From Gluconobacter morbifer G707 (GTDB taxonomy: Bacteria > Pseudomonadota > Alphaproteobacteria > Acetobacterales > Acetobacteraceae), in the NCBI RefSeq assembly GCF_000234355.1, contig NZ_AGQV01000005.1:186001-250000 (forward strand): a stretch of 64,000 nt of DNA. Direction: 5' to 3'. The position numbers were made by a program, and so were the translations under genes. The stretch's first letter is position 1. Each line of letters opens with the position of its first letter. Positions 35,784 to 44,656 of this stretch are shown here, one piece after another. The notes beneath the pieces were generated by a model. That model did not search any database. It had not been told where the DNA came from and saw only the letters and a list, made by a program, of their open reading frames with translations.

Positions 35784-36619
35784 CTCCTTCCCCGAACAGT
35801 ATCCCCGCCAGCGGCGCAGGCACCCCGGCCGACAGGCCTCCGAAAATCCGCATCCGTGGCCTGCACAAGGCGTTCGGGCGCAAGCTGGTGCTGGACAGCA
35901 TTGACCTGGACGTCGAAACCGGCACGTCCATGGTCATCATCGGCGGGTCCGGGTCCGGAAAATCGGTTCTGCTGCGCTGTATTCTCGGCCTGATCGAACC
36001 CGATGCGGGCACCATTGAGATCGACGGCGAAAACCTCCTGACGGCGCCGCGCGCCCGACAGGATGCCCTGCGCAAGCAGATCGGCATGCTGTTCCAGAAT
36101 GCGGCCCTGTTCGACAGCATGAGCGTGGGAGACAACGTGGCCTTCGGTGTCCGCGCCAAGCATTCCAGCCGCAATGGTCCGGCTCCAACTCGCCGGCAGG
36201 CGCTGGAACTGGCAGGCGGTCTTCTGGAACAGGTCGGTCTGGACCCGTCCGTGGGAGATCTCAGCCCCTCGGAGCTTTCCGGCGGCATGCAGAAGCGCGT
36301 CGGACTGGCACGGGCCATCGCCGGAAATCCGGACATCATGTTCTTCGATGAACCCACGACCGGCCTTGATCCGATCATGGGCGCTGTCATTGACGGGCTG
36401 ATCGTGGACTGTGTGCAGAAACTGGGCTCCACCGCCATCGCCATCACCCATGACATGGCCTCCGCACAGCGGATCGGGAACCAGGCAGCCATGCTTTATC
36501 AGGGCAGGCTGATCTGGCAGGGCCCTGCGACCGATCTCATGCATTCCGGCAATGCGATGGTGGACCAGTTCACGCATGGCCGCCGCGAAGGACCGATCAA
36601 GATGGAACTGCGGAAATGA
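35780..36619 (+). CDS. mlaF: Phospholipid ABC transporter ATPase MlaF
   Basis: A 279-aa ABC ATPase. Walker A GGSGSGKS at 55-62, signature LSGGMQKRVGLARAI, Walker B IMFFDEPTTGLDP and the switch His in THDM. It powers MlaE. Its start overlaps the mlaE stop and its stop overlaps the next small gene, both as ATGA. No MCE-domain mlaD or mlaC/mlaB follows, which is unusual for an Mla operon. Confidence 0.92.
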   Translation: MTPSPNSIPASGAGTPADRPPKIRIRGLHKAFGRKLVLDSIDLDVETGTSMVIIGGSGSGKSVLLRCILGLIEPDAGTIEIDGENLLTAPRARQDALRKQIGMLFQNAALFDSMSVGDNVAFGVRAKHSSRNGPAPTRRQALELAGGLLEQVGLDPSVGDLSPSELSGGMQKRVGLARAIAGNPDIMFFDEPTTGLDPIMGAVIDGLIVDCVQKLGSTAIAITHDMASAQRIGNQAAMLYQGRLIWQGPATDLMHSGNAMVDQFTHGRREGPIKMELRK

Positions 36620-36819
36620 TTCCCCGCCAGCGCCCTGCAATCTCGAAGCGGGTCTGGCAGCGGCTGGGCCTGACCTATCTCATCGCCCTGCCGATGGTGT
36701 TCCTGCTGTTCAGCCATCCGCCAAAAACGCACAACCTGCTGCTTCAGGCGCTTTTCCTGCTGCTGATCGTCACAATTTCCCGCGTGATGGCACGCCTCAT
36801 CATCCGGAGTGACGATTGA
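36616..36819 (+). CDS. Small two-helix membrane protein, 67 aa, unknown
   Basis: Not recognised. It starts inside the mlaF stop (ATGA), so it is translated with mlaF. A basic N-terminus (RQRPAISKRVWQR) precedes two hydrophobic segments (about 19-34 and 41-60) separated by HPPKTHN, and the protein ends in RLIIRSDD. It occupies the place where mlaD is usually found but is far too small to be an MCE protein. Confidence 0.65.
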   Translation: MIPRQRPAISKRVWQRLGLTYLIALPMVFLLFSHPPKTHNLLLQALFLLLIVTISRVMARLIIRSDD

Positions 36820-36897
36820 TCTCCCAATGACTGGATCATAACGGGAACACTTCCTATATCGGAAGCAGCCGGATCCGTACAAAGAGAGAACACAGCC

Positions 36898-38301
36898 TTG
36901 GCCAGAAAGCCGACCACGCGATTTGTATGCCAGAACTGTGGCGCTACCTATCCGAAATGGGCAGGCCGCTGCGAAGCATGCGGGGAATGGAACACGCTGG
37001 TCGAGGAAACGGTCGAGCCGACCGCCCGCAAAACGGGCAAGCTGGCTGCAGGTCGCCTTCAGACCGTCCGGCTGGATGGTGAAGCTAAGCCCCCGCCCCG
37101 CATCAATACCAGCATTGCCGAACTGGACCGCGTTCTGGGCGGCGGCCTTGTTCCGGCCTCCGTGGTACTGGTCGGGGGTGATCCGGGGATCGGCAAATCA
37201 ACCCTCATGCTCCAGACGACATGCGCCCTCGCGCGGAGCGGACATCGTGTCCTGTATGTCTCGGGGGAAGAGGCCGTGGACCAAATCCGCATTCGCGCCC
37301 AGCGCCTTGGGCTGGACCGGGACAGCAAGACGCTGGATTCGCTCGATCTCGCGGCGTCCATCAATGTGGGTGAAATCGTCGGATCGCTGGAACATGACCG
37401 GGCGCATACGGTCGTGGTCATCGATTCAATCCAGACAATGTGGCTGGAAAGCGTGGAAAGTTCGCCCGGCTCCATCGCGCAGGTCCGGGCCAGCGCTTTT
37501 GAACTGATCCGTCTGGCAAAAACGCTGGGTTTCGCGCTGATCCTGATCGGCCATGTCACGAAGGAAGGCTCTCTCGCCGGGCCGCGCGTGCTGGAACACA
37601 TGGTCGATGCGGTCATGTATTTCGAAGGTGATCGCGGGCATCAGTTCCGGATTCTGCGCGCCGCCAAGAACCGCTTCGGCGCAACGGACGAGATCGGCGT
37701 TTTCGCCATGACCGACACCGGCCTGACGGAAGTTCCCAACCCCTCTGCCCTCTTTCTCGCCGAGCGACGGGGCAACATCGCGGGATCAGCGGTCTTTGCC
37801 GGAATGGAAGGCACGCGCCCTGTCCTGCTGGAAATCCAGGCTCTGCTTTCGCCAAAAGCGGGAGATGGCGCGCCCCGCCGGGCCGTCGTGGGGTGGGATA
37901 CGTCCCGGCTGAACATGCTGCTGGCGGTTCTGGATGCCCGGTGTGGACTGAAACTCGCGAATATGGACGTGCATCTCAATATTGCCGGTGGCCTTCGGGT
38001 GAATGAACCGGCAGCGGACCTGGCCGTGGCAGCAGCCCTGGTTTCCGCTGCGACCGGCCATCCGACCTCACCCAGCGCCGCGTATTTCGGTGAAGTCGGG
38101 CTTTCGGGAGAAATCCGGCAGGTCAGTCAGGCTGACCTGCGGCTCAAGGAAGTCGCCAAGCTGGGCTTTGGAGAAGCCATCCTGCCACGTCGCGTCTCGG
38201 CCGGATCGGCGCGGGTCAAGCCGCCGCCAGGATTGAAGATGACGGAAATCGGACATCTCACGGATCTGGTCGGCCTGTTCGCGGAACCGGAAAAAGGTTG
38301 A
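36898..38301 (+). CDS. radA: DNA repair protein RadA
   Basis: A 467-aa RecA-like ATPase that promotes branch migration in recombination. An N-terminal zinc finger has C11, C14, C25 and C28; Walker A is GGDPGIGKST; the RadA-specific KNRFG motif occurs in AAKNRFGATDE; a Lon-type C-terminal domain (HLNIAGGLRVNEPAADLA) follows. The start is TTG at 36898, supported by AGAGAG upstream and by the family N-terminus. Confidence 0.95.
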   Translation: MARKPTTRFVCQNCGATYPKWAGRCEACGEWNTLVEETVEPTARKTGKLAAGRLQTVRLDGEAKPPPRINTSIAELDRVLGGGLVPASVVLVGGDPGIGKSTLMLQTTCALARSGHRVLYVSGEEAVDQIRIRAQRLGLDRDSKTLDSLDLAASINVGEIVGSLEHDRAHTVVVIDSIQTMWLESVESSPGSIAQVRASAFELIRLAKTLGFALILIGHVTKEGSLAGPRVLEHMVDAVMYFEGDRGHQFRILRAAKNRFGATDEIGVFAMTDTGLTEVPNPSALFLAERRGNIAGSAVFAGMEGTRPVLLEIQALLSPKAGDGAPRRAVVGWDTSRLNMLLAVLDARCGLKLANMDVHLNIAGGLRVNEPAADLAVAAALVSAATGHPTSPSAAYFGEVGLSGEIRQVSQADLRLKEVAKLGFGEAILPRRVSAGSARVKPPPGLKMTEIGHLTDLVGLFAEPEKG

Positions 38302-38307
38302 TGCCGC

Positions 38308-38333
38308 AGCGGGGACAACAACCGCTCCCCGCT
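38308..38333. terminator. Weak hairpin between convergent radA and porin genes
   Basis: AGCGGGG (38308-38314) pairs with CCCCGCT (38327-38333) around a 12-nt loop; no U-tract. Confidence 0.35.
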
Positions 38334-38350
38334 CGCCGGAAAAGGCTGCG

Positions 38351-40060
38351 TCAGAAACGGAACACTACGTTGGACTGAGCGTAACTCCCGCTTTTTGCGC
38401 CCGCTGCGCGAAGACTGTCCGAAGCGAAGAACCGCGCGCCATAGATCTGCCAGGTCAGATGCCGCTGAAGCTGGATCGTCAGGGATGCCTGCGGTACGAC
38501 GCCGATATAGCCCCCACGATACGTTTTCGCGAAGCTGTAGGGGCCGGATGAACTCCAGATCGCGCCATCACCGTTCTCACGCCACATGAACGGCGCCTTC
38601 AACTGAAGAGACGCAAACCCTTTCCAAGGCGTCAGGCGGAGCACAGGCGAGATGCTGACGAGATTGGACGGCTGGATATATGTCGTGGTGTCGAGATAGT
38701 TCGTCTGGGGATTGAACGGCGCCATGTAGGTACCGATTGTTCCGTTCTTACCATCCGGCCCTCCGGAATAGATGTCCGTCTGAAGCCCGATGAAAGGGTG
38801 AAGGGGAGACGGCGTGTGCCGGTAGCCGGCAATTGCATTGACAGCATAGGCATTCACCCGATTGCTGCCCGCATTCTTCGCCGCCTGAAAACCGCCATAC
38901 TGATATAGTCCGCCGACGGAATATTCGAGATCTGCCGCCGTGCCATACCAGCGGAAGCCTACATTCTCGCGCGAACTGACGCCCTTCACACTACCCGTCG
39001 CCGTGGCAATGACTGAAAGGCCGCTATTGTAATGGTATCCGTAGTAAAACAGGTCCAGAAATGAATGGACCGCCTGGCTCCCGACTGAAAATTTCGGCAC
39101 GACCATGGTGATATCAGCGCCGTAAAGCCGCGTATCGTAATCTTCCTTGTCATGGAACATCCGGTTGTCATTGATGTTCGTGCCAACGAAATCAAACACG
39201 TCGAAGCGGATATTTTTCCAGATGGCATAGGCACGACCGCCGTTCCAGGCCAGTGGCACGTTCGGCGTCTCGCGATTGTAGAGAATATAGGACGGGGCAT
39301 CGAGAAACTGCTGCCGCCCGAACATGAAACCTGTTTTCGCGCCAAGCAGGTTTCCCTTCAACTCGATAAAGGCCTGCTGAAGATCGAGCCGTTTGCGAAA
39401 GGTCGAACCGTAGCTGAAACCTTTCCATCCCCCTGCATCCGCATTGATGAGCTGACCGAAAAGACGGACATGCTCCCCGAGATGCAGATCGGCGCCATAC
39501 AGGTTTCTGACCCCGAAACGCCCTGAATGAACACGCCCGCTCGTGCCGAGAAAAGCGGCCTCGTCATACCAGTTGCGAAGGCGCGTCTCGCCGGAGAAGG
39601 ACAGCCAGATCGTTTTGGAACGGTTCAGAGGAATGAATTTCAGGATGTCGAACGGATCATCCCGCAGTTTTGGATCCTTCAGATAGCTCCAGTCCTCCGC
39701 CCAGGGCGCAACGCCATACCGTCCGACCGGCCCGAACCCGGCTTCCTCGCCGTTTCCGTAATTGAAGGCGCCCCAGTCGCTCTGATGCCCCTTAGGTGAA
39801 CGGTTCTGCTTCGCCGTCACCCGTCGCGGCTGCCCGACGAAACCGGCATGAGGATAGTTCTGGACCGGAGGGCGATCTGTTGAAGGGACGGTGATCCATT
39901 CCTCCTGACTGCTGGAAACCGACGTGGAGGATTGGGCGGAGGATGGTCCATCCGCTGCATGGGCTCCCCCTTTCAGGACAGCCATCATGCAGCAGGACAT
40001 CAAGACCGTGAATCTTACGGAAGATCGCCTTCTGGTACGCGGGAGAAATGGCTGGAACAC
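38351..40060 (-). CDS. Alginate-export (AlgE-like) outer-membrane porin
   Basis: A 569-aa beta-barrel protein. GTG at 40060 starts a basic n-region (RTRRRSSVR) and hydrophobic core, cleaved after GGAHA (residue 35). The part GETRLRNWYDEAAFLG, RLFGQLINADAGG, LQQAFIELKG and FMFGRQQF follows the alginate-export barrel pattern (PF13372-like), and the protein ends in VVFRF, a C-terminal Phe. In acetic acid bacteria such proteins probably admit or export sugars or polysaccharide pieces; alginate itself is not implied. ATG 40000 is an alternative start with a shorter signal. Confidence 0.82.
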   Translation of the reverse strand: MFQPFLPRTRRRSSVRFTVLMSCCMMAVLKGGAHAADGPSSAQSSTSVSSSQEEWITVPSTDRPPVQNYPHAGFVGQPRRVTAKQNRSPKGHQSDWGAFNYGNGEEAGFGPVGRYGVAPWAEDWSYLKDPKLRDDPFDILKFIPLNRSKTIWLSFSGETRLRNWYDEAAFLGTSGRVHSGRFGVRNLYGADLHLGEHVRLFGQLINADAGGWKGFSYGSTFRKRLDLQQAFIELKGNLLGAKTGFMFGRQQFLDAPSYILYNRETPNVPLAWNGGRAYAIWKNIRFDVFDFVGTNINDNRMFHDKEDYDTRLYGADITMVVPKFSVGSQAVHSFLDLFYYGYHYNSGLSVIATATGSVKGVSSRENVGFRWYGTAADLEYSVGGLYQYGGFQAAKNAGSNRVNAYAVNAIAGYRHTPSPLHPFIGLQTDIYSGGPDGKNGTIGTYMAPFNPQTNYLDTTTYIQPSNLVSISPVLRLTPWKGFASLQLKAPFMWRENGDGAIWSSSGPYSFAKTYRGGYIGVVPQASLTIQLQRHLTWQIYGARFFASDSLRAAGAKSGSYAQSNVVFRF

Positions 40061-40163
40061 GGAGTCCGGTCTTTCAAAAGAGATGTCACGAGAATCACTA
40101 CCGATTCCACAAAAAACATCAATTCAGAAAGTTTATATTATTAAATAACTTTTTTATTTAGTG

Positions 40164-40754
40164 TTAAATATCCATGACCTGTACCGCCATCTGTCCACGC
40201 GTCATATCCCGCAGGGCATCAAGGACAGTTTCCAGATTTTCAACCGGCACAGCCAGCGTCATCCAGGCTCCCGTTGCATCAAAATCACATTCGGTCCTGC
40301 TGGCGCCCCAACCCGGATATCGCGCCTCGACCAGTGAATAATCCGAAAACGCACAATGGAATCTGATGCTGCGTGTCTCCACCAGTTCCAGGCGTGCCGC
40401 TTCCCGCAGGCAGGCGCTCGCCGCGCCGCCATAGGCACGCACCAGTCCGCCGGCGCCAAGCTTCACGCCTCCGAACCAGCGGGTGACCACCACCATCACA
40501 TTGTCGAAATCCTGTCCGTCGATTGCTGACAGAATCGGTCGTCCTGCCGTGCCGGAAGGTTCACCATCGTCGCTGGTACGAAAACGCTGTCCTGTCCTGA
40601 ATGCCCAGCAGTTATGTGTTGCATCTGCAACGGTCACCTCCTCCAGGAAGGCGAGAGCGGCAGTTTCGTCAGGGACAGGCGCCGCACGAACACAAAAAAC
40701 ACTGTTACGAATCACACTTTCATGCTCGGCAAAGCCATCCAAAGTCCAGGTCAT
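40164..40754 (-). CDS. YigZ/IMPACT family protein
   Basis: A 196-aa protein with the N-terminal IMPACT domain: ESVIRNSVF, FLEEVTVADATHNCWAFR, SDDGEPSGTAGRPIL and VVVTRWFGGVKLGAGGLVRAYG are all family motifs, followed by a small ferredoxin-like C-terminal domain. The function is unclear; eukaryotic IMPACT regulates translation and YigZ may bind nucleic acid. ATG 40754 was chosen since the family starts here; the frame runs further upstream to 40961 but that would overlap hpnN. Confidence 0.9.
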   Translation of the reverse strand: MTWTLDGFAEHESVIRNSVFCVRAAPVPDETAALAFLEEVTVADATHNCWAFRTGQRFRTSDDGEPSGTAGRPILSAIDGQDFDNVMVVVTRWFGGVKLGAGGLVRAYGGAASACLREAARLELVETRSIRFHCAFSDYSLVEARYPGWGASRTECDFDATGAWMTLAVPVENLETVLDALRDMTRGQMAVQVMDI

Positions 40755-40834
40755 GGCTTCACTTCTGCCGCAGGATAGCTGAAATGTCAGGATGGGGTAG
40801 GGAAACGCTGCCCGTTCTGTTAAGGGTAAGCCCC

Positions 40835-43423
40835 ATGTTTTCGGATCTGATCGGCCGGCTGAACGCCCTGTGCGCCCGGCGTGCGCCCCTCGTTGTCGCC
40901 CTGTTCGTACTTTTATGCGCAGGCTGCATTGCCCTGAGTGCCAAACGTCTGAGCGTGACAACCGACACCGGCAAGATGTTCGCGTCCAGTCTGCCGTGGA
41001 AAAAGCGCAGCGCGGAACTGACGCGCCTTTTCCCGCAGGATTCCAATCAGCTCGTCGCCATCATCGACAGCAACCTCCCCGAACAGGGTCGCGACGCCGC
41101 GCGGCAGCTCGCCTCCGTTCTGAGCCGGGATCATACCCATTTCAAAACCGTCAGCCTCCCCGGTGACAACGCCTTCTACAACAGTCACGGCTTTCTGTTC
41201 CTCGACAAGAAAGACCTTGAACCCCTGCTGGACTCCATCGTCTCCGCCCAGCCTTTCCTCGGGACGCTGGCCGCCGATCCGTCAGCTCGGGGCCTGTTCA
41301 ATGCCCTGGGCCTGATCGAGGAAGGGATCAAGGCCGGCCAGGGTATTCCCAGCGGCTTCAGTGGAACGCTGGACGGGTTTGCCTCTTCCCTGCAGGACGC
41401 AGCAAACGGCCATCCCCATGATCTGTCATGGCAGAACCTTCTGGTCGGAAAACTGGCCGAGATGGGCAGCCATTACGATTTCGTCGTGACGCAGCCGAAC
41501 CTTGACTACAGTTCCCTGCAGCCCGGCGAAGGCGCCACGACCGCCATGCGCACCGCCATCAACAACCTGTCCTTCGTCAAATCGAAGGAAGCCTCCGGCA
41601 TCATCACGGGTGAGGTCAAGCTGGCGGATGAGGAGTTTTCCACCGTCGCGCACGGCATGGTCCTCGGTCTCGTCATTTCCCTCGCCCTCGTGGCCTTGTG
41701 GCTGTGTCTGGCGGTTCATTCTCCGCGCGTCATCGTTCCCATCCTGATCACGCTCGTGACCGGCCTGATCCTGACCACCGGCTTTGCAGCCCTCGCCGTG
41801 CAGGAACTGAACCTGATTTCCATCGCTTTCGCCATCCTCTTCGTCGGCATCGCGGTGGACTTCGCCATCCAGTACAGCGTGCGTCTGCGCGGACAGCGCA
41901 ACCCGGACGGTTCCCATCCCTCCCTGCATGACGCCATTGTCGAGACGGGACGGGAAAGCGGCGCTCAGATCCTTGTCGCCGCACTGGCCACTGCGGCCGG
42001 CTTTCTCGCGTTCTACCCGACCAGCTTCATCGGTGTTGCACAGCTCGGCCTGATTGCCGGCTTCGGCATGCTGATCGCCTTCTTCTGCACCATGACACTT
42101 CTGCCGGCCATGCTGGCGCTGTGTCATGCGAAACTGGGCAATGGCTCACCGGGCTTCGCCTTCATGGCACCGGCAGATCACTTCCTGCGTCACAAGCGCC
42201 GGAAAGTCATCGGCATCTTCGCACTGCTGGGTATCGTCGGCATTGCCCTGATGCCGCTGCTGAAATTCGATGCGGATCCGCTGCACACCAAGGACCCGCA
42301 CACGGAAGGCATGCGCGCGCTTCACCTGCTGGAAGCCAACCCGCTGACCACACCCTATAACGCGCAGGTTCTCGTTCCGAACCTGACGGAAGCCGCGAAG
42401 GAAGCCGCCGCCTTCTCGAAGCTGCCGAGCGTGCATGACGTGCTGTGGCTGGGTGCGCTGGTGCCTGATGACCAGAAAACCAAACTGGACATGATCGCCG
42501 ACACCGCTTCGATCCTGCTGCCGACCATCACTGTTCCCAACCCTCTCCCCGCCCCGGACGCAGCGGCCATCCGCGCCGCCACGGTCGCCGCGGCCCAGAA
42601 GCTGGACAGTGTGAAGGATCAGCTTCCGCCTTCCCTGAACCACATCCGCGAGGCGCTGGAAAAGCTGGCCAAGGCACCGGATCAGACACTGCTGGACACC
42701 AGTCGCGCCTTGACGCGATTCCTGCCGGATGAGCTGTCCATGCTGAAGGCGGCTCTTCAGCCGTCTCCCATCACCCTCGACAGCATCCCGCAGGACATCC
42801 GGCGCGACTATGTCCTGCCGGACGGACGCGCGCGCCTGACGATTCATCCCAATGGCCAGATGTCCGAGACACCGGTCCTGCACCGTTTCGTCAGCCAGCT
42901 TCGCTCCGTCAATCCGGATGTAGCCGGTCCGGCCATGGAGATCACGGAAAGCGCCAACACGATCGTCCATGCCTTCACGGTGGCGGCCATTTCGGCTCTC
43001 ATCATGATCGCTATCATCCTCCTGGTGGTTCTGCGCCGCCTGCTGGATGCGGCCCTGGTCATGGCGCCGCTGCTGATGTCCGCTCTCCTGACGGTGATCC
43101 TGATCGTCACAGTCCCGGAAACTCTGAATTACGCCAACATCATCGCCCTGCCGCTGCTTCTGGGCGTGGGTGTCTCGTTCAATATCTATTTCGTGATGAA
43201 CTGGCGTGAAGGTGTCAAAGGTCCCCTGACGTCTCCGACGGCCCGCGCCGTCCTGTTCTCCGCACTGACCACCGCAACGGCCTTCGGATCTCTCGCCCGT
43301 TCCGGTCATCCCGGTACGGCCAGCATGGGCCGGCTGCTCCTGATGTCGCTCGGCTGCACGCTGGTCTGCACCTTGATCTTCGTGCCGGCCCTCCTGCCGA
43401 AACGCCCGATCGACGACGCCTGA
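40835..43423 (+). CDS. hpnN: Hopanoid transporter HpnN (MMPL/RND family)
   Basis: An 862-aa inner-membrane transporter with two MMPL membrane domains. The start MFSDLIGRLNALCARR, the first periplasmic part with TDTGKMFASSLPWK, and FAILFVGIAVDFAIQYSVRLRG match the hopanoid-biosynthesis-associated RND transporter. HpnN moves hopanoids to the outer membrane in Alphaproteobacteria. ATG 40835 was chosen; an in-frame ATG at 40784 and a longer frame to 40601 would overlap the divergent YigZ-like gene. Other hpn genes are not in the window. Confidence 0.9.
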   Translation: MFSDLIGRLNALCARRAPLVVALFVLLCAGCIALSAKRLSVTTDTGKMFASSLPWKKRSAELTRLFPQDSNQLVAIIDSNLPEQGRDAARQLASVLSRDHTHFKTVSLPGDNAFYNSHGFLFLDKKDLEPLLDSIVSAQPFLGTLAADPSARGLFNALGLIEEGIKAGQGIPSGFSGTLDGFASSLQDAANGHPHDLSWQNLLVGKLAEMGSHYDFVVTQPNLDYSSLQPGEGATTAMRTAINNLSFVKSKEASGIITGEVKLADEEFSTVAHGMVLGLVISLALVALWLCLAVHSPRVIVPILITLVTGLILTTGFAALAVQELNLISIAFAILFVGIAVDFAIQYSVRLRGQRNPDGSHPSLHDAIVETGRESGAQILVAALATAAGFLAFYPTSFIGVAQLGLIAGFGMLIAFFCTMTLLPAMLALCHAKLGNGSPGFAFMAPADHFLRHKRRKVIGIFALLGIVGIALMPLLKFDADPLHTKDPHTEGMRALHLLEANPLTTPYNAQVLVPNLTEAAKEAAAFSKLPSVHDVLWLGALVPDDQKTKLDMIADTASILLPTITVPNPLPAPDAAAIRAATVAAAQKLDSVKDQLPPSLNHIREALEKLAKAPDQTLLDTSRALTRFLPDELSMLKAALQPSPITLDSIPQDIRRDYVLPDGRARLTIHPNGQMSETPVLHRFVSQLRSVNPDVAGPAMEITESANTIVHAFTVAAISALIMIAIILLVVLRRLLDAALVMAPLLMSALLTVILIVTVPETLNYANIIALPLLLGVGVSFNIYFVMNWREGVKGPLTSPTARAVLFSALTTATAFGSLARSGHPGTASMGRLLLMSLGCTLVCTLIFVPALLPKRPIDDA

Positions 43424-43445
43424 TCCCCCCTGATCGGACGTAATC

Positions 43446-43484
43446 TGCCGGAATGTGAATGACCATTCCGGCAACCGTCCTTTT
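43446..43484 (+). terminator. Rho-independent terminator of hpnN
   Basis: Perfect 10-bp stem TGCCGGAATG/CATTCCGGCA (43446-43455 with 43464-43473), 8-nt loop, and TTTT at 43481-43484. It lies directly before the VOC-gene leader hairpin. Confidence 0.75.
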
Positions 43485-43485
43485 C

Positions 43486-43530
43486 CTCAAGGGTTGAACT
43501 CTCCAGCCAAAGGAGGATTCAACCCTTGAG
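43486..43530 (+). promoter_or_regulatory. Leader hairpin enclosing the Shine-Dalgarno and TTG start of the VOC gene
   Basis: CTCAAGGGTTGAA (43486-43498) and TTCAACCCTTGAG (43518-43530) form a perfect 13-bp stem. The start codon TTG (43526-43528) is inside the 3' arm. The loop holds the Shine-Dalgarno AGGAGG (43511-43516), and CTCC (43501-43504) can pair with GGAG (43512-43515), so both initiation signals are sequestered. No U-tract follows, so it is not a terminator. It is likely a translational control element for the VOC-cupin operon. Confidence 0.72.
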
Positions 43531-44077
43531 TACGGATCATTCGGGACTCCCGCGCGGCATTGATCATGTCGGCGTCACGGTCCCTGACATCAATGCCGCC
43601 ATCCGCTTCCTCGAAGTCGCTTTCGGCGGCATTCCCCTCTACCGCAACGTAACGCACGCCGCTCCCCAGCAGGGCCCGGAGACCGAGAAGATCCTCGGGC
43701 TGCCCGTAGGGACGGTCGTGCGGGAAATGTGCATGGTCGCGCTCGGTCATGGGCCGGGAATCGAACTTTTCGAAATGCATGGCCCCGACCAGCGGGATGC
43801 CAGCCGCCCCTGTGACTGGGGACTTCAGCATTTTGCGGTCTATGTCGATGACATTCATGCCGCCTGCCACCGTTTCCGGGAAGCGGGAGGCACCCTTCTG
43901 ACGGAACCACAGAAACAGCCTTCGCTGGAGGCCGGACCAGGAAACATGTTCTGCTATGGCCGTACCCCCTGGGGCATGATCATCGAACTCCTGTCCACCC
44001 CCAGCCAGGAACGGTTCAACGACATTTCCCCTATCGACCGGTACCAGCCGCCCCCACGGACAGGAGAAAACACATGA
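43526..44077 (+). CDS. VOC (glyoxalase/dioxygenase fold) family protein
   Basis: A 183-aa metalloenzyme-fold protein. GIDHVGVTVPDINAAIRFLE starts the first beta-alpha-beta-beta-beta module (His at DHVG), LQHFAVYVDDIHAA the second, and WGMIIELLS supplies the final Glu ligand. It may be a lyase, isomerase or dioxygenase; the reaction is unknown. The TTG start at 43526 is the only usable in-frame start, with AGGAGG 9 nt upstream; both lie in a stable hairpin. Stop overlaps the next gene (ATGA). Confidence 0.85.
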   Translation: MSTDHSGLPRGIDHVGVTVPDINAAIRFLEVAFGGIPLYRNVTHAAPQQGPETEKILGLPVGTVVREMCMVALGHGPGIELFEMHGPDQRDASRPCDWGLQHFAVYVDDIHAACHRFREAGGTLLTEPQKQPSLEAGPGNMFCYGRTPWGMIIELLSTPSQERFNDISPIDRYQPPPRTGENT

Positions 44078-44586
44078 AACGGTTCATCCTGACGGGAGCA
44101 TTCGCCCTCGGGCTTGCTTCCGTCACGGCGCACGCCGCCGATCCCACACCTCCGACCGCCTGGTACTGGCACAACTGGACGGACCATAATGGCGTCAGTC
44201 ACATGACACGCTGTCCGTTCCATAACTACGTTCTGAAAACCATGTCCAAGCCAGCCGGCCCGCAATGGCAGGACCGGCTGAAAGAAGGGAAGGCGCAGGT
44301 CATTTCCACGGTGCAGCCCGCGCACTGGGACGGAAGCTGGCATCCTGACCCCAAGGTCCAGTGGATCATCCCCCTTCAAGGCACATGGTATGTGACAGCC
44401 ATGGACGGCAAGAAAGCCGTCATGGGACCAGGTGAGGTCTCTTTGGGAGAAGATCAGCGCAGCCGCCGGGACGCACAGGGCCACATTGGCCATTTTGCAG
44501 GAAATGTCGGGGACGGGCCCGTCACGCTGATGGTGATCCAGACGGATGAGACGCCCACCGTCGATCAGCCCTGCCGCTTCAAATAA
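44074..44586 (+). CDS. Secreted cupin-like protein
   Basis: A 170-aa protein with signal peptide 1-21 (ending AHA). The mature part has the beta-barrel pattern of cupins: HWDGSWHPDPKVQWIIPLQG (motif 1-like, with His and Gly) and VMGPGEVSLGED (motif 2 region), but only a partial metal motif is evident. The C-terminus has a lone Cys (CRF), and C49 lies in MTRCPFH. Translationally coupled to the VOC gene, suggesting one cytoplasmic and one periplasmic step of the same process. Confidence 0.78.
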   Translation: MKRFILTGAFALGLASVTAHAADPTPPTAWYWHNWTDHNGVSHMTRCPFHNYVLKTMSKPAGPQWQDRLKEGKAQVISTVQPAHWDGSWHPDPKVQWIIPLQGTWYVTAMDGKKAVMGPGEVSLGEDQRSRRDAQGHIGHFAGNVGDGPVTLMVIQTDETPTVDQPCRFK

Positions 44587-44601
44587 GGATCGCCTGACAT
44601 A

Positions 44602-44634
44602 AAAAAAGCCGGGGTGAAACGCCCCGGCTTTTTT
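44602..44634. terminator. Strong bidirectional terminator
   Basis: AAAAAAGCCGGGG (44602-44614) pairs perfectly with CCCCGGCTTTTTT (44622-44634); loop of 7 nt. It serves the secreted cupin gene (plus) and the convergent SQR-like gene (minus). Confidence 0.92.
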
Positions 44635-44656
44635 CGTTCGCAGAACAGGAAGTCGG

